A stretch of DNA of 64,000 nucleotides from Petrosia ficiformis. Lineage: Eukaryota; Porifera; Demospongiae; Haplosclerida; Petrosiidae. The number at the start of each line of letters is the position of its first letter. Position 1 is the first letter of the stretch. Made by a program: the position numbers and the translations under genes. The notes below the pieces were generated by a model. It made no database searches and was not told where the DNA came from. It saw only the letters and a list, made by a program, of their open reading frames with translations. Below are positions 23,879-36,366 of the stretch, piece by piece. The DNA is taken from the NCBI GenBank assembly GCA_947044365.1, contig OX345636.1, forward strand, positions 19,570,548 to 19,634,547, written 5' to 3'.

Positions 23879-24503
23879 CCGTCGGGACGGGACCCTCGCC
23901 TATGTGGCAAAGTAATACAAAGCACTACAATTTTTTTCTAAATATAATAAAGTTTGTGTATAAAACAAACAATACTTTTATTGAAAAATGTATAATTTAT
24001 ATATATATCTTACATCTTATTCTCTGAAGTCTCCAACGTGTCTCAACGTGTGTAAACGAATCACTCTATTACATTAACGTGCACAAGACCATGCCTGTAG
24101 GTGGAGCTAAGTAGCTTGCATCAATGGTGGTGTAGTTTAGTAGTAGCAACCATTACCTCGATTGTTTTTGGTTTGAAGTGTTTCTTGGCTAGCGACAGGC
24201 CATGAAACAGGATAACTTGTGTTTGTGTGTCCGTATCTACTCTCGTTATTGCCCTCGTTTCATCTTAAAGTCGTGAAACGGTAACTGTGAGTTATAAAAA
24301 TTGTCATAACTTTAGAACCAAAAGGTTTTAGAAGATTTCCTACGTTATTTTTTTTCCTTGTATAATTTGAAGTCTACCAGTACCCCGTTTGAAATGTCAA
24401 TGTTTTTATTTTTCCAGAAAAACTGCTAACACACAGACAGACAGACAGACACACAGACAAAACGATTACCGTACCCTTCCGCCTACGCTACGCGGCGAGG
24501 GTA
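23879..24503 (+). mobile_element. Non-autonomous element with CCCTCGCC termini, copy 1
   Basis: Begins GTCGGGACGGGACCCTCGCC and ends CGCGGCGAGGGTA. The body contains a (CAGA)n run. It is homologous, in reverse orientation, to 32,989-33,902, sharing AATGTCAATGTTTTTATTTT and GAAGTCTACCAGTACC. No transposase is present. Confidence 0.7.
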
Positions 24504-24659
24504 ATAAGTCTAGACAGGAGCGTGCACGGTCAAGCTGCACGTGCAGGAATGTTCTAATTAATTGTTTCAGCCAATTAGAGATCTCACTGCTCACTAACTA
24601 AATAATTAAAAATAATTGTACACTTGGTACACTGTAAAATGAATTTGTCATTTTAACAT

Positions 24660-26090
24660 GTGATGTAAAACTTCAAATGGGACCTTCAAACTAACTGGAA
24701 GCCTGAAACACAAGTTCTACAACACAAGTTCTACAACACAAGTTCTACAACACAAGAAGAAACTCAAGAAGATAGCTTGAATACAAGGCGGTTTCAAATC
24801 CTGCTCCAGGTTAAAACTAATCATCATGTGCTTATTTCATTAGAAATATTGCTTTTGCTAATAATTAGCTTGGTACACTGTAAAAATGAATTTGTTATTT
24901 TAATAGTTACCTCAGTTACACTTACATTTCCAATGTATATACAGTTAGAAACATAAAATATGAGGATAATTAGCATTTTGTCTGGTTGTAATATAGCTAT
25001 ATAGTAAAAAGGAATGTTATGACTACAGTCATAAATGCATATACCAATATACACCCTACTACCATAAAAAGAGGCTGCTATTGATAACTTCAAAATGAGA
25101 TTATAGGCATAGAAAGAAATGATTTTTTTCAAATTATTGGTTATAGTAAAAAACACTAATCATGCAATCAGAAATGTACATACCAATCAATATACACCCT
25201 GCTACCATATAAAGAGGCTGTTATTGATAACTTAAAAATGAGATAATATGCATAGGAAGGAACAATTTGTTAGTTATAGTAAAACTACATTGACTAGTCA
25301 TGTAATGATGAATGTACATACCAATATACACCCTACTACCACATATAGAATGTATAATCATATCTGTAGTCATAAGCTTCTTTTTTATTATACAGTATAA
25401 TTATATAGCTATATTATAACCAGACAATATGTTAATTATCCTCGTATTTCATGTTTCTAAATATGTATTATAAATGTACATGCAACTGAGGTAACAACTG
25501 GTCTGTTAAAATAACAAATTCATTTTTACAGTGTAGCACTTATCCTTTGCTGACTATATTAGTATTGTTTCTGTCTGAAAAAAAGTGGAGATTATCGAAC
25601 TACTTCTACTCCTCTTGTCAGATGCACGATTGATAATAATTACTAGAATGATAATCATTATGGGGTGAGCCCTAGAAGGTATGGGGGTCAGAAATGGAGA
25701 AGCAGGCAAATGTGACTTCTGCATCCCATTTAGCCTTTTCATATTCTCTCTTGTGCTTCAACTTCTCTTCTCTTCCATTTCATACATGTGAAAATAGTTA
25801 ACAAGTATATAATTGAAATTAATTCAAGGTTTAATAGAACATACGGAGTCACATACGATACATACATATATACAGCAGTTTAATAGAACATATGTAATCA
25901 TGTACGATACATATATATGTACAGAGAACTCTTTTAATAAACACTTATCAAGCCTACTTAAAGTTTGCAGTAGTTTGCCATATAAGGGTGTTTCTACAGG
26001 TTTGATTCAACGACAGATGATTTGCAAAATATATTGGAGTTCGACGCTCCGCGGCACTCACAATCTCCTGCTATATCATCAAGTACACAG
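24660..26090 (+). repeat. Dispersed element copy, split by a MITE
   Basis: Blocks 24,670-24,850, 25,537-25,640 and 25,930-26,085 match 61,690-61,870, 61,930-62,030 and 62,080-62,240 in the same order and orientation (for example ACTGGAAGCCTGAAACACAA; ATATTGGAGTTCGACGCTCC). A MITE at 24,876-25,533 is inserted. A local triplication of ACACAAGTTCTACA lies at 24,711-24,750. Confidence 0.65.
24876..25533. mobile_element. 658-bp MITE with CACTGTAAAAATG inverted ends
   Basis: CACTGTAAAAATGAATTTGT at 24876 and its complement ending at 25533 form a 28-bp or longer inverted repeat. Internal direct repeats (AATATACACCCTACTACCA) occur two to three times. Related ends appear at 24,628, 35,949 and 63,834. 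Confidence 0.75.
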
Positions 26091-26099
26091 CAACTGAAG

Positions 26100-27020
26100 T
26101 ACTCCTTCAAGATTCTAAATAATGACTTCTTCATGTCTGAAACTCAACAATTTATTATACTTACTTGTTAAAGATGCTTGCATCATCTTTATACTGTTTA
26201 ATTTTATATACATACCAATAAAACATGTATTAAACATTTATATAAATGCAAGCTACAAGCATGCATATCGTGTAACTTGTGCATGCAAATAAGCATACAC
26301 ACACCATAATTGATGCATACATGCATATTCACAAACAGTGTATATGCATGCTCATGTGTACACATGTTTATGTATGCATGTAAATTACCTACTATTTGCT
26401 TTATGCATTTCTCAGTTTCTTCTTTTATAAAATAATATACTTAAAATGTTTTCTTTAGAACTTTTGTCTACATATGCATGTTCATAATTAACATTTTGGA
26501 ATAATTCTGTGTCTTCTTCACGTGTTACATTAGATCCTCAGTGATCTTAAGTGTGGGTGGAATGACACATGTGCATAATTGCATAGTATATTTAATAGTT
26601 TGTTTTTCAATATTCTTGATCATTAACTAATAATAAGATGAAAATGTTTGGGAGGGAGAGCTGAAGATAAAACCCCAGTAATATGGCAATAATCATTATA
26701 GGTATCAGGGAAATTGTGCATTTTTTAAGAAATACAGAAATATAGCTAATTGAGTATTTTTGTTGTTGTATAATCTTTTTTTATACAATTATTAATTAAC
26801 ACACCCACCAATCACATGAAGAAGGCGTTATCCCATACTCTCTGATTATTGAGCAATAATAATTATTAGTCCATATGTGGTTTTGTGTACACAGTGGAAG
26901 TATTGCCAGAGGAGTAGCCAATGGGCACATTATTATTGTTATGAAAATTATAATTATATGAACACAATAATACTCGATGATGGTATTATCATAAGTACAT
27001 GTATAAAATCACATTGACAG
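26100..27020. other. Non-coding stretch
   Basis: AT-rich sequence with GCATGCATAC-type low complexity at 26,260-26,400. No gene or clear repeat boundary is recognised. Confidence 0.4.
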
Positions 27021-27027
27021 GTTTTAA

Positions 27028-30000
27028 TGACTACATAATTGCATCAATTAATGGTTTTAGTTTCACTACAGGATCTATGGAACTTTTACAACACTTATCA
27101 CTGAAACGTTGTAGCCACTGACTAGAGAATATCAGTCCAGTGTAGACTAGTCCAATTAGCAGAAACAGTAATGATACAACAAAGAGAGGTATATGTTTGC
27201 CTTTCAGGTAGGCAATATTACCATCAACACTCCACACATTCCATACTGTGCCTTCACATTTGATTGTAGACATTATGAGTCCATTAGTGATAGTGTGTAG
27301 TAATTTTGAGTAGGACATAAGGAGGAGTGTAGCCAGAACTGGTACTGCATTATTACCACAGAATCGAGATAGTCTTACTGAGCAACGACAGCCAATTATT
27401 ATAGCTACAATCAACAACCAAATGTAGAGTGGAAATACAAACTGTAGCCATATTCATTAAGTGTCCATTCAAAAAACAGGTTTGAATACCAAGATCGAGA
27501 TTAAGCCATGAAATGAACTGAGTCAACACAGGTAATCTGACACCATTAGAAAACAAAACAGCTTCATTCAACTCAACTATATTAGCATAAAAGAGAAGGC
27601 CATTAGTAACACTACCAGTCCTATTCCAGCAATGATGAAAGCACTAAGAAGTGTTAATATTTGTTCTCACATGTTTCACACTGATTTGAACCTAATGTGA
27701 GACTAAGTCCTGTCTGACAGGCTCCACAAAGAATACCTGATCTGTTGAACATAAATTGTACTTCGGACTTGTTGAGATTGAGGATGACAAGAGATGTATC
27801 ACAACAATTGAATGGACAGATTTCATGTATCACTATGCAGTTATGTTGTAGACTGTGATATAACCAGTTGTTGCCATTTCTTCATATGGAATGAGGTACC
27901 CAAGAAACATTGCATTGAATCCAAGGAATCATTCTAAACATAGTTCTACATTCACATGTTTCTGACTCCAATGTAAATTCTACTAAAGAAATTAGGGCAA
28001 GGTAAAAAACGTTACACCAATTATAAGTAAAGGTTTAGGGAAAGAAGTTAATTGTAATACACCTATTTTCAGTACACTCTTTTGAACACTCAATGTTTTC
28101 TGCTTCAATTGATATGTAAAGTCCTGACAAAATTTGCCTGTGTCTTGATAAACATCGCCTGTCACATCCATGTCTTCCTTATTGTGCACTGCTTGAACTG
28201 TACCAATTTTAATTCCTTTGCACATCACATTCCAACAGCTACTAATGACAGAGTTATGGATTGACCTGGATACATAACTCTTGAAAGTAATCTAATAGAA
28301 CAGTTTGGAACTCCATTGCTGTCACACAAACAAACTCCAGGAGGAACAGATGAGACATATTGGTTGAAAGGTTGTGGTATATTTTCAAAAATCTTAAAGT
28401 TTGTCTACCATCATCGTATAGACATAAATAATAATAGCCACCACAAATGCAGTCAGTGAATACATAGCTTTGTTACCCAAACAATAAGCTGCAAAATTGC
28501 TTAGTGAACACAAAGCATCTTTATGTAAACTGAAGACGGCTGATTCTATTATAATACCCCTTCCATTACTTCTAGCCGTATTATTGATGAAATAGACTAT
28601 AGTATTGTTCACAGAGCTAAAGCTTGATAAATCACTAGCCCATATTGCTCCACCATTCCCTGGAGACTGATTATTACAGAAAGTACTAGGTACACTTGCA
28701 AATATAACTCAATATCGATAAACCTGCATTCCAGTTGATGTATGATTGGCAACAGTGATATTAGTGAATACAGCAATATTATTGGCACCTATGGAACTAC
28801 TGTATAATGATATTGCTCCGATTATAATGCCCTTTGATAGACCATAGTTTGAACTGACTAAAACATTTCTCATCAAGAGGAATATATTCATTCATTTGAA
28901 AGACAATCCTGATCCTTGATTGTACGAGAAAGTACAATTGACAACTTCAATAGTACGGTGTCTAAAGCAGTTTGCTTTATACTGCATGTAATCCTTTTCA
29001 TGTTGCATGACAAAACTGTTATTATAGAACTTATGAGAACACCCTGGGGAGTCCAGGGGTTGTATATAAGCACCACCCAGTGACTCCTCTATTGTGAGAA
29101 CAATCACAATTTCTGATTCTTGCAAATGATGTAAATTGATAAAGGAAAATTCCACCAATTAAAACCCGGCTCATGATGACAGAATTATTAATGAATACTG
29201 AGTCCTGTATGTCAATTGAAGTCACAGTATATATGACAGGACCTCCAACCTGACCACCAGAATTACCAATTAACAAACAGTCAAAGATGATTACAGAATG
29301 GTTGGCGTCTTGCAATCCTATTATTGATAATCCACCAGATGAAGGTTGGTTTTTGGTATTAACTGTCCCATAAGAGGAAGTAGAGCTACTAATATGATAA
29401 ATATTATTCCCCTCACCGCCAGTCCGCTTAACATTACCACTGTCGTCACCTTCATTATGTGTAAACAAACTGTCCGAAATGATAACAGTGCTAGTGTTTA
29501 GGACAATCACACCAACACAATGGAAATTTTGTACAGAAATGTTATTAAGAGAAAGTGTAGACACATTTGTTACTTTCAGACCAGTTCCACAATCAGTGAC
29601 TGATAGTCCTTTCATTAGAACTGCATTAGTATTTGCAATATTGATAGCAGTTGTGGTACTAATAGCACCTTTAATATGGGCAGCTATACAGCTATGACCT
29701 TTTATTGTCACATTGTGTAGTTCTTCCATTTGAAGGGTATCAATCAGATTATGCTCTTCTTTCAGAGAGAAGAAAGTGACATTAAAAGGGAAGACAATAT
29801 TATTGGTATAGTAGGAGAGAGAGTGACACTCTTGATTCATGGGGCAGTCTTGACCATCAGTAGATGTCACAAAATAAACGGCATAATCTTGGAAGTGACA
29901 TAACGGAAATAAACAAGTAAAGGAAGAGAACTGTAGCCTGAACAAAGTGAAAGATAACATCAATGTTTTCGTATAGAAAACTGTGTTAAAGAAATCACTA

Positions 30001-30030
30001 AAAGTCAACTTATATAACCTAACCTTCATT
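27028..30030 (-). pseudogene. Right-handed beta-helix membrane protein gene, decayed
   Basis: On the minus strand a hydrophobic leader (MLSFTLFRLQFSSFTCLF) is followed by AVYFVTSTDGQDCPMNQECH and many short beta-helix strands (NNISVQNFHCVGVIVLNTS, VIIFDCLLIGNSGGQVGG). After about 29,160 the product continues only across several frames: VNCTFSYNQGSG near 28,900; a CLCDSNGVPNCSI module near 28,300; a Cys-rich module FNRSGILCGACQTGLSL near 27,740; and hydrophobic C-terminal helices (HIPLFVVSLLFLLIGLVYTG) to 27,031. Such beta-helix plus multi-helix proteins form families in sponges and are probably cell-surface proteins. Multiple frameshifts and stops indicate a pseudogene. Confidence 0.7.
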
Positions 30031-30330
30031 TGGCTATATTAATATTATCTTCCTGATATATAAATCAATGTTTAACTTAATTTGTTCCTGTTATAGTAAT
30101 ATTGGTATATTTATTAGTAGGATATTAAATACATGGCATAATAAAGTAAAACAGTATGTATAATTATAATGCGTAGTAATTTGGTACAGACTGTGGTTAT
30201 TACTGTACTCGATAGATGTTGAGTACAACCTATGTTATTTGATACACAAATTCTACTTATCTGAGTGACTTTGGCATATACGTATTATAACAATGGGATT
30301 AGTCCAATCTTATACACTCCTCTACCATTG

Positions 30331-30420
30331 AGGAGTCCAGTGGTGGCTCAGATGGTGACAAGATATCAGAAGGTCATGGTTTAATTCCTAGTCATGTTCT
30401 CGTTTTAGTTTGTTTCTGTT
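30331..30420 (+). mobile_element. tRNA-like SINE head
   Basis: GTGGTGGCTCAGATGGTGAC (A-box region) followed by GGTTTAATTCC (B box), then a non-tRNA body of uncertain length. No poly-A tail or target duplication was resolved. Confidence 0.45.
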
Positions 30421-31240
30421 AGCTCTTTCATGCCTGTATAATTATCATGCCTCATGCAATAATCTTTCGAACATCTATGAGTTGCTTATGTATAATTTAT
30501 TAGCTACCTTAGTGATAAGCATGTATTACCTACCATACACTTCATGAAGGTCATCAATAGCTAACTTATATACAAATCTATCAACGCATTACTAGATTGC
30601 CATTTATATGGTTTATAAATTGAGCAGAGTTTGAAAGTGTAAATTTACAATTATTGTCATTAAAAGAATAAGTGGAATTTGATATATACAACAGGACTGC
30701 TAGACGCATATAGAGCATAACACTGCACTGCAAATCAAAATGGATTTTTAAAGTTAAAATAACAACTTTCAAGAATAGTGTAAATTTAGTTGTCATGATG
30801 CAGGTTGAAGCAAATAGTTGCCTTTGTTGCCAAATAACTTGCTAAAATCCTTTTTTATGAAATTACATTATGTATAGTTACAGGTTTTCAATCATTTTTT
30901 GGTGGTCAGAAACAATTACTTTGACAAGAAACATGAATATTATACAGGCAGCTGCAGGATAACAGAATAAGTAAATGTTATGGTGTCAACAGCATGACCA
31001 TGCAACTAATTAAATTTAAATCCTGGTAAGTCTAATAACCGAAATTAATTTTTACTTTGTAAAAATTATTTTGATCTACACGTATGAGTCTGAATACAAT
31101 GTTATCTTTCCGAGACTAAATCAATGCTGATTTTCTTTTTCTGCTAGGTAATATTTACAAGTATTCTGAAGAAAGTTTATAGAGCATAAAGAACATCATG
31201 TTCTTTATGTTCAAGAAACGTTCTTCAGAGTTCAGAATAT
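30420..31240. other. Non-coding stretch up to the pogo-like element
   Basis: No gene recognised. A short imperfect palindrome around 31,160-31,232 (ATAAAGAACATCATGTTCTTTAT core) abuts the transposon end. Confidence 0.4.
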
Positions 31241-31627
31241 TATATAGGGTAAAGAGCGAATAAACGGACGCGCCTTTATATCGGACACTGTATCTCCAGA
31301 TCTGAAGATGTTATGGATATGAAACCAGCTGCATTTGAAAGAGAAGGCTTTTAAGCACAGGATATGCAAAATTCACCCAGATTGCAGGTACAGTCTCGAT
31401 ACTAGAGGCTGGAGAAAAGGAGGTATTGGTAAATATTTACTCGAACGGGTAGTACCTTTGAACGGACAGTGTTTACCACTCAAAACACAGCAAAAGAAGT
31501 GTCGCAAATCTAACCAGCATAGTTTTCCAAGATTGCAAACTACACCTGTGGTAAATTTCAGGTATATCTGACCACGATATGACAAACTATGGTATAGATA
31601 AAAACTCTTGAGTATACTGCCCATTAA

Positions 31628-32271
31628 GGTGGCGGTACGGCGGAAGCGAGAAACCATACAATTGCCTGTTAATTATATTCATACTTTATTCATGATATTC
31701 ATTTTGTGGTTGCAGTACAATACTATGCGCATGCAGAACTGCGTTAAATATACATTCCTGTGGTATTATCTCTGCTATAATGAATCAAAGTCAGTGGGTT
31801 GTACTGAGGTACATTTTTCTCAGCTCTAATAATCGGTACAGATCTGAAATTTTGAACAAACGTTTGTTACACGTGTACCTACAAAACAACGAAGCAATTT
31901 TTTCAATAGCGAAGCACTTTGTCGAGAAATTTGTCGAAGAAGGATGATGATATACAACCCCTGTGGTACAGAAACAGATATAAGGAAAAGGTCTTCGTTG
32001 TTTTTTAGACTAGGATGCATTCACTTTGCACAGTAAGTGTCCAGTCTTTGTCTTGTGTGTTTATGGAGAAAAATGTACCTTTGCGGCTGGTTCTGCTGAC
32101 GATCATAACTCATGAATACAACATGCAAAATACTTCAAATTTTCACTGATAATAAACTTCAATAAAATAATATTGTGTTGCAAATATGAAAATGATTTAA
32201 GAAATTGTAACAATGAAAAAAACAAAAAAACTTTTTGTTATGAATATCATTAACGTCACCGTACCGCCACC
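31628..32271. mobile_element. 644-bp MITE in a TTAA site (piggyBac-type)
   Basis: Inverted ends GGTGGCGGTACGG and CCGTACCGCCACC are flanked by TTAA (31624-31627 and 32272-32275). The other inverted end of the pogo-like element, near 38,585, shows the empty site CCATTAAACGG. No coding sequence. Confidence 0.85.
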
Positions 32272-32474
32272 TTAAACGGACAATTACGGTAGTAAATTTT
32301 GACAGCATTGTCATTGTCATTGTCACAGCAAGTGAAACTCGTGATGAAGATCGTTTCTGGACCTAGTTTTGCTTAGCCAGTTAACTCTCAGTTGCTAATT
32401 TATGCATAAAAGGTAATGGAAAAGTAAAGTTAGTAATTTTTTAATAAAGCTTATCTTTAATTGTTGCATCATCA

Positions 32475-32660
32475 TGACACAGCAAAGTTAATTACAGTGT
32501 CACCAACCTGATAAGGTGAGATTACAAAGAGCAGTTCAGTCAGTTCATGATGGTCTTTCAATAAGAAGAGCAGCAGAAGAATACGGTACAGCCAAATCTA
32601 CACTATGATATGTCAGGTAAAGTAGCACTTAATGCTAGACGTGGTCGCCACAAGCAACTG
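32475..32660 (+). pseudogene. Inverted partial copy of the transposase 5' end
   Basis: The plus strand encodes the same start as the transposase at 38,382 (HTH segment, VHDGLSIRRA then a changed stretch), with a short deletion near 32,605. It belongs to the left inverted end of the pogo-like element and lacks the rest of the gene. Confidence 0.75.
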
Positions 32661-32988
32661 ATATTCGTTGTAATGCATGGTTAGGATTACAGCATACAGT
32701 TACTACACACTCAAAAGGGTGCAGCTTTTGCAATAAAATTTACATAATCATTATGTAATTAAGGAATACAAAAAAAAAATTATTGACATTTATCACAAAT
32801 GAAGGTGACTGTATTCTTCATCTTTAGTTTCAGTCCTACGCAAACTTGATGAAACCATCCTTTGCAGTGCTCACATTCCACCCACTTGTAAGCTTTGGGA
32901 TGGTCACACATCTTATCTATGCAATTTGTAATACATGTTACAACATCTCGTCCAGTATCTGTAGGATATAATAATAATAATTATTATT

Positions 32989-33054
32989 ACCCTCGCCGCG
33001 TAGCGTAGGCGGAAGGGTACGGTAATCGTTTTGTCTGTGTGTCTGTGTGTCTGT

Positions 33055-33096
<42 letters not shown>

Positions 33097-33638
33097 GCAA
33101 TTTTTCTGGAAAAATAAAAACATTGACATTTCAAAAGAGGTACTGGTAGACTTCAAATTATACAAGGAAAAAAAATAACGTAGGAATTCTTCTTAAACCT
33201 TTCGGTTATAAAGTTATCACAATGTTTATAACTCACGATTACTGTTTCCAGACTTGAGAAGACTCGTGGAGGCATCTGGACACATCAAAACATAACTACT
33301 CCTGTATCATGACTATCGCTAGCAAAGCACTACATAAAAGCAAACAAAATTTGGGTAGTGGTTGCTACAACATCGAGTACTGGCTCCAAGCATTCTCCAT
33401 TACTTTCAAACTCCGCCTATTTCAATTTCAAGTCATGTGCTGTGCACGTTACTCGAACGTCAGCAGTTTTGAGGACCTGTCTATGCTGTCTTTGTGGAAT
33501 ATTTCACAAGACGAATTGGGGATCTTTCTTTCTTCTTTCAGATAATACAGAGACTAAAATGTAAGACTTATAGTATAGACAAGGAAGAGACTAGTATAAT
33601 CATACTAAGTAATAAGTAGTGAAATGTTAGTTTATATA

Positions 33639-33685
<47 letters not shown>

Positions 33686-33902
33686 CTATATCTATTATAA
33701 TATTATTATAAAAACTAACATGCCAGTACGGTTTTATAACTTAAAATGTTTTATACACAAACTAAACAATCTGAAGTAAACATTCTCATTATTATATGAC
33801 CATACAAACGAGCAATGATAATTATAATCTTTTGGCATATCATATTTCGAAATTATAGTTTGTATTACCTTGCCACGTAGGCGAGGGTCCCGTCCCGACG
33901 GT
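32989..33902 (-). mobile_element. Non-autonomous element with CCCTCGCC termini, copy 2 (in transposase intron)
   Basis: Inverted relative to copy 1. It contains a (GT)n run (33,041-33,092) and a (TA)n run (about 33,640-33,674). It is nested in the last intron of the pogo-like transposase gene; without it that intron would be about 86 nt. Confidence 0.7.
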
Positions 33903-33958
33903 ATTCATTATAATAAAGTAATTAGCTCTCTCAAAAATATCACTAAGAGTACCCTTAC

Positions 33959-35593
33959 CTTTTTCATTAGTGGGTTGAGTGCATGTAGTTGATCTACTGC
34001 CTCGTGAAGTTAATCCAGTACCAACACCATCTGTACCAATAAATAGATTATATACTGCATGGTTAACTATGAGAATAGTAATATTACCTTTTTCATTAGT
34101 AAGTTGAGTGCGTGTAGTTGATCTACTGCCTCGTGAAGTTAATCCAGTACCAACACCATCTATACCAATAAATAGATTATATACTGCATGGTTAACTATG
34201 AGAATAGTAATATTACCTATTTCATTAGTAAGTTGAGTGCGTGTAGTTGATCTACTGCCTCGTGAAGTTAATCCAGTACCAACACCATCTGTACCAATAA
34301 ATACATTATACACTGCATGGTTAACTATAAAAATAGTAATATTACCTATTTCATTAGTAAGTTGAGTGCGTGTAGTTGATCTACTGCCTCGTGAAGTTAA
34401 TCCAGTCCCAACACCATCTATACCAATAAATAGATTATATAGTGCATGGTTAACTATGAAAATAGTATTATTACCTATTTCATTAGTAAGTTGAGTGCGT
34501 GTAGTTGATCTACTGCCTCGTGAAGTTAATCCAGTCCCAACACCATCTATACCAATAAATAGATTATATACTGCATGGTTAACAATGAGAATAGTATTAT
34601 TACCTATTTCATTAGTAAGTTGAGTGCGTGTAGTTGATCTACTACCTCGTGAAGTTAATTCAGTACCAACACTATCTGTACCAATAAATACATTATACAC
34701 TGCATGGTTAACTATAAAAATAGTATTATTACCTATTTCATTAGTAAGTTGAGTGCGTGTAGTTGATCTACTGCCTCGTGAAGTTAATCCAGTACCAACA
34801 CCATCTGTACCATCACTAAGTTGAGTGCGTGTAGTTGATCTACTGCCTCGTGAAGTTAATCCAGTACCAACATCATCTATACCAATAAATAGATTATATA
34901 CTGCATGGTTAACTATGAGAATAGTATTATTACCTATTTCATCAGTAAGTTGAGTGCGTGTAGTTGATCTACTGCCTCGTGAAGTTAATCCAGTACCAAC
35001 ACCATCTGTACCAATAAATAGATTATATACTGCATGGTTAACTATGAGAATAGTATTATTACCTATTTCATTAGTAAGTTGAGTGCGTGTAGTTGATCTA
35101 CTGCCTCGTGAAGTTAATCCAGTACCAACACTATCTGTACCAATAAATACATTATACACTGCATGGTTAACTATAAAAATAGTATTATTACCTATTTCAT
35201 TAGTAAGTTGAGTGCGTGTAGTTGATCTACTGCCTCGTGAAGTTAATCCAGTACCAACACCATCTATACCAATAAATAGATTATATACTGCATGGTTAAC
35301 TATGAGAATAGTATTATTACCTATTTCATCAGTAAGTTGAGTGCGTGTAGTTGATCTACTGCCTCGTGAAGTTAATCCAGTACCAACACCATCTGTACCA
35401 TCAGTAAGTTGAGTGCGTGTAGTTGATCTACTGCCTCGTGAAGTTAATCCAGTACCAACACCATCTGTACCAATAAATAGATTATATACTGCATGGTTAA
35501 CTATGAGAATAGTATTATTACCTATTTCATCAGTAAGTTGAGTGCGTGTAGTTGATCTACTGCCTCGTGAAGTTAATCCAGTACCAACACCAT
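33959..35593 (-). repeat. Tandem 129-bp array: fourteen 72-nt exon units
   Basis: The period is 129 bp: a 72-nt unit (24 residues, DGVGTGLTSRGSRSTT... to TNEI) plus a 57-nt segment that begins GTAATA and ends TACAG. Fourteen units are present. At two places (near 34,810 and 35,400) units abut directly with a 72-bp spacing. Because 72 and 57 are both multiples of three, the whole array also reads open without splicing. The first unit starts at 35593; the last ends at 33959 with donor GTAAGG. Confidence 0.9.
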
Positions 35594-35948
35594 CTATACC
35601 AATAAAAAAACTTATATTCAGTTAAACCATGAGAATATTAGTGCTGCCATGATTTGGGATGTACGATGCTATTGTGTATCGCTGCAAAAAATATCACCAT
35701 ACAATACAAAATAATTGTTACATCTAGTTGTATGTTTAACAGCAAGTTTTAAGCGAAGAGGATAAAAAATAACATCATAATCGCAGTTTGTGGTCAAAAC
35801 TGAATTATTATTTATATCAATGAATAATTCTATTGTAACATGATATATCATAATATAAACAACCAAGACATACAATATAAAACTTTTTATATCGTGGCAG
35901 CACTAGAGAACAGTACTATTTAAATAATCTGAGTAACTGGAGTATGTG

Positions 35949-36366
35949 CACTGCAAAAATTAAATTGTTAAAATAACCAATTTATTGGTTAGTACAGTTG
36001 CAAGGAATAGCATAACTTTCAATGTAGTGGTCACACAGGTTATTGAGGCTATTTGCATGATGTTACTATGACATTATGTGTACCAAGTATAAAAATGTAC
36101 ACTAGAATAAATCATATTTTTGCAGGTTACAAACTCTTTTGTTGGCCGAAACTGCCCAATACAATTAGTACATTAAGTACATTATTTATGAGTAGATAGC
36201 ACCTTAAAATTGTAATACATCAACTAATTGATTTATAACTAGTACAAAGTAGCTATGGCATCAGCATGTGTGAATCCATAACAATCTGAATAACTGACTA
36301 ATTGTTAAATCCTTGCAACTGTACTAACCAACAAAATAGTTATTTTAACAATTTTGTTTTGCAGTG
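35949..36366. mobile_element. 418-bp MITE in transposase intron 1
   Basis: CACTGCAAAAATTAAATTGT at the left pairs with the complement ending CAGTG at 36366; the ends match over about 55 bp with few mismatches (AACCAATAAATTGG/TAGTACAGTTGCAAG region). It lies between exon 1 and the first repeat exon. Its ends resemble those of the MITE at 24,876. Confidence 0.7.

Larger units (their letters stand above)
21160..24592. repeat. Nested fold-back complex
   Basis: At least five inverted-repeat pairs are nested or interleaved: 21160-21210 with 22311-22370; 22021-22054 with 22648-22675; 22409-22489 with 24513-24592; 22681-22905 with 23648-23880; and a central palindrome 23275-23432. An additional element (23879-24503) interrupts the right side. 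No coding frame is preserved. Confidence 0.7.

Noticed and set aside
31335..31571. Frame MKEKAFKHRICKIHPDCRYS, present at both transposon ends
   Set aside because: Identical because it lies in the inverted ends of the pogo-like element; no domain, and the right copy is cut by a stop.
33959..35593. CRISPR-like regular array
   Set aside because: The 129-bp period has no unique spacers, and the units fit exon/intron structure of a eukaryotic transposase gene.
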